DNA from: Mauremys mutica
Lineage: Eukaryota; Chordata; Testudines; Geoemydidae
Reading direction: 5' to 3'
DNA length: 64,000 bases
Assembly (NCBI RefSeq): GCF_020497125.1
Contig: NC_059084.1
Coordinates: forward strand, 9,885,501 to 9,949,500
Shown here one piece after another: positions 51,801 to 54,800 of this stretch. Every line of letters begins with the position of its first letter. Position 1 is the first letter of the stretch. Position numbers and translations under genes: made by a program. Below the pieces are notes generated by a model. The model saw only the letters and a list, made by a program, of their open reading frames with translations. It had not been told where the DNA came from and ran no database searches.

Positions 51801-54800
51801 AACAGTTACTACAGGTGAGTAACCGTCTTTTACCTTTACTACATACCATTCAAACCCTGCCCAGCATTCAGAATTATTAATTTCTTCTGGATCTGTTTGT
51901 TTTTTTTGTTTTTTTGGCACTCATCACTGTTGCATCCGTGTGCTTCAGAAACATTCATGCATTTATCTTCACAATACACCTGGCTGAGGTAATGTTGTTA
52001 TCCCCAATATGCTGAAGGGAGATTGATGGACAGTTGTCCATATAGACAGCAACCTCGTATATTTCAACAACCTTGTTTCACTGCCTGAATTCTGTTCATC
52101 CTGTGCATTGAATGAAGCATGGGTCCTGTGGAAAAAATTGTATGTGATCATGTAATAAAGATTGTATCATAATATATATGCATAGGACAGGCAAATTAAG
52201 GTTCGTCAGGAAATCTCAATTCTGGCATGACTTGACTTTGATAAAACAATGTTCAGGTTACATAGTTTTTTTTTTCCTAATGTAATTTCCTAGCTTTTTA
52301 AAAACACAAAATGAAAAAACAAATTCCATTATGCGGAATTGTGTTTATCCTACATATGGGTCCATCAACAGAGTTGGAACCTTTAAATCCACAGCAAAGA
52401 CCTCTGTGAGTTATGGAGTAGTTGATACTTACTAGAGGGAAATGAGAGACACTTTGCCAGTGAATTTCACAATGTTTGCTGACAACAGAGGAATGTTCAG
52501 ACTGAATCCTGACTTCCATTCCGGGTTCTAGAGGGGAGTATGTTCCAGTGATTAGACCCTTTTGTCCCGGTGTCCCCTAGTATGTCTTCCTCCAGCTTGT
52601 GTCCCATGTGTCTGTCCCTCTCTGCTCTTGTCCCCTCCCAGCCTGTCCTTGTTCCTCCTTCTCCAATTCCAACCTTCTGCTGCCCTGTAGCGCCTTCTCT
52701 GCATTCAAGTCCTGCTACTTCCTCCTTTTCTACTCACTTGGGCAATGCAGGGAGCATTGAGAGCATAGGAGAGAGGGTCTCCCTACTCTCAAATCTGGTC
52801 TGCAGCAGCCCCTGACATGAACAAACAGAAGAAAAGACCTGCTCAGTCTAGGCTACAGCATGCTCAGTGAGCTCTCGAGGTGGAGCATGCTCAGTGACGA
52901 TAGAATGCTTGTAGAATTTTGCTGTCAGCCTCTAACTAATCTCTAGTAAGTATATGCAAACAGTGATTTTTCAGAGACTTTTATAATCAACTAAATTTTG
53001 GTGCATTTTCAAGGGAAAGCAAAAGGAATGTCCCTGATATGAAGGTTAATGTTGACTTTTGTCCACTGTAACCTATGATATATAAGTAATTACTATGGTT
53101 ATGTTTTATAATACAGTATTTTATCATTCTTTTCTGAGTTAGTCAATTAAACTGAAAGTATCTTAATGCGTATCTTTCTAGAGCCGCTCAAGAAGAATGG
53201 ATCACTTTACCAAGCAGTCCTTGAAAACAGCTCAGCAGCATTTGACAACAATGAGTTGTCAGTTGCATGAATGCAGGTCTGTAGCAGAATACTTATTCAA
53301 AAACTTATTTGAATGACATAAATGCTTTTTTATTTTTAGTTTATTTCTGTTTTGGTAGGATCAAGCAGCTGGACAAATTTCATTTCACCATCGTAGAGGA
53401 ACTTGAGAATTTTGAAAAAGATTCCCAATCTTTGAAAAACATGGAGAAAGAATTATTGGTTTGTATTTAAATTATTTACTGGAAAAAAATCTGTTTTCTA
53501 AAAATATTGGATTTTTCCCTTTTTTTAATTTGGCATTTATCTGTGGACCATTACTAATGGCTCTGAGAAGATGTGTTTTACAACTTGCTATAAAAAAAAA
53601 GCTAAATATTTTGTGTAAAGTAAAAAAAATTACCATCTTCCTGGCATTTGGCTTTATTTTTATTTTCAGAGAAATTAACAGTCAAATTACAAATAGTTTA
53701 TTCAGTCCTTTTTAAGCTTAGCTACTGTTATGCACTTAGTTGCTCAGTCCCAATTCCAGATTGACTCTCTAGAGCAGGGGTAGGCAACCTATGGCACACA
53801 TGCCGAAGGTGGCATGCAAGCTGATTTTTCAGTGGCACTCAGGCTGCCCGGGTCCTGGCCACCAGTCCGGAGGGCTCTGCATTTTAATTTAATTTTAAAT
53901 AAAGTTTCTTAAGGTTTTTAAAATGTTTGTTTACTTTACATACAACAATAGTTTAGTTATATACTATAGACTTATAGAAAGAGACCTTCTAAAAACGTTA
54001 AAATGTATTACTGGCACGCGAAACCTTAAATTAGAGTGAATAAATGAAGACTCGGCACACCACTTCTGAAAAGTTGCTGACCCCTGCTCTAGAGAGAACC
54101 ACTCCCACCTCCATAAAGAAGCCACCTGTCTCACTGTGTAAGGCTAATCCTTTCCCAGCATGATCAACACTACTAAGTGGTTAGGATGTTTCAGGCAAAC
54201 AAATCCAGCCTTTGAAATTGAATTACTGTGTATTCTAAATAAACACCTAGCCTCCATAGGCCTTAGTTAACTCAGATGTAAACTTATTTAGTATCAAAAT
54301 GGCTCACCTTGGACTTGGTGAGTCTGCTGCTAGCTCTAATGTAAAAGTAGCATTAAGAATATTAATATTAAGGTGAAGACAGAGTAGAATAATACAATAG
54401 GTTTTTACTCTGGAAAGAGCTTAAAATCAAACTTAAATCACACATTAGAACAAATTTAGTCTCATTTTAACCACATTGAACCCTATTTAGAATGTCTGAT
54501 CAAAGTGTCTCAGGCCTTCTATTTGCCAGTAGGGGAAACAGCCATTCACAATAGATTTTTGGGAAATATGGGCTGAAATTGCTGGTTGAGTTAAAGGTGA
54601 GTGCTTTACTGTTTGATCCTGCCTCACTGAGTCTTTAATTTTTTAAAACACCTGAGGATATGGGCTATTGTAGAATGCCTAATCATTCTGTTCTCAATCT
54701 CATTATAGGTTATTTGGGAACAGGAGAAACCTATTTTTTTTTAAAAAGTCCTACATTCTGTGGATTAATTTCTTACTGGTTCAGTTAATTATTATATTTC

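Larger units (their letters stand above)
45664..51831 (+). mobile_element. Nearly complete DIRS-type tyrosine-recombinase retrotransposon
   Basis: A 6.2 kb, GC- and CpG-rich island in an AT-rich intron. Order: left inverted terminal repeat, leader, gag frame, RT-RNase H frame, overlapping tyrosine recombinase frame, internal complementary region, right inverted terminal repeat. No target duplication, as expected for recombinase integration of a circular intermediate. RT and recombinase frames are open with catalytic residues in place; gag has two in-frame TAG codons. High CpG content and intact ends point to a young insertion. It lies in the sense direction, 364 bases into the intron between SYCP2 exons 32 and 33. 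Confidence 0.95.
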
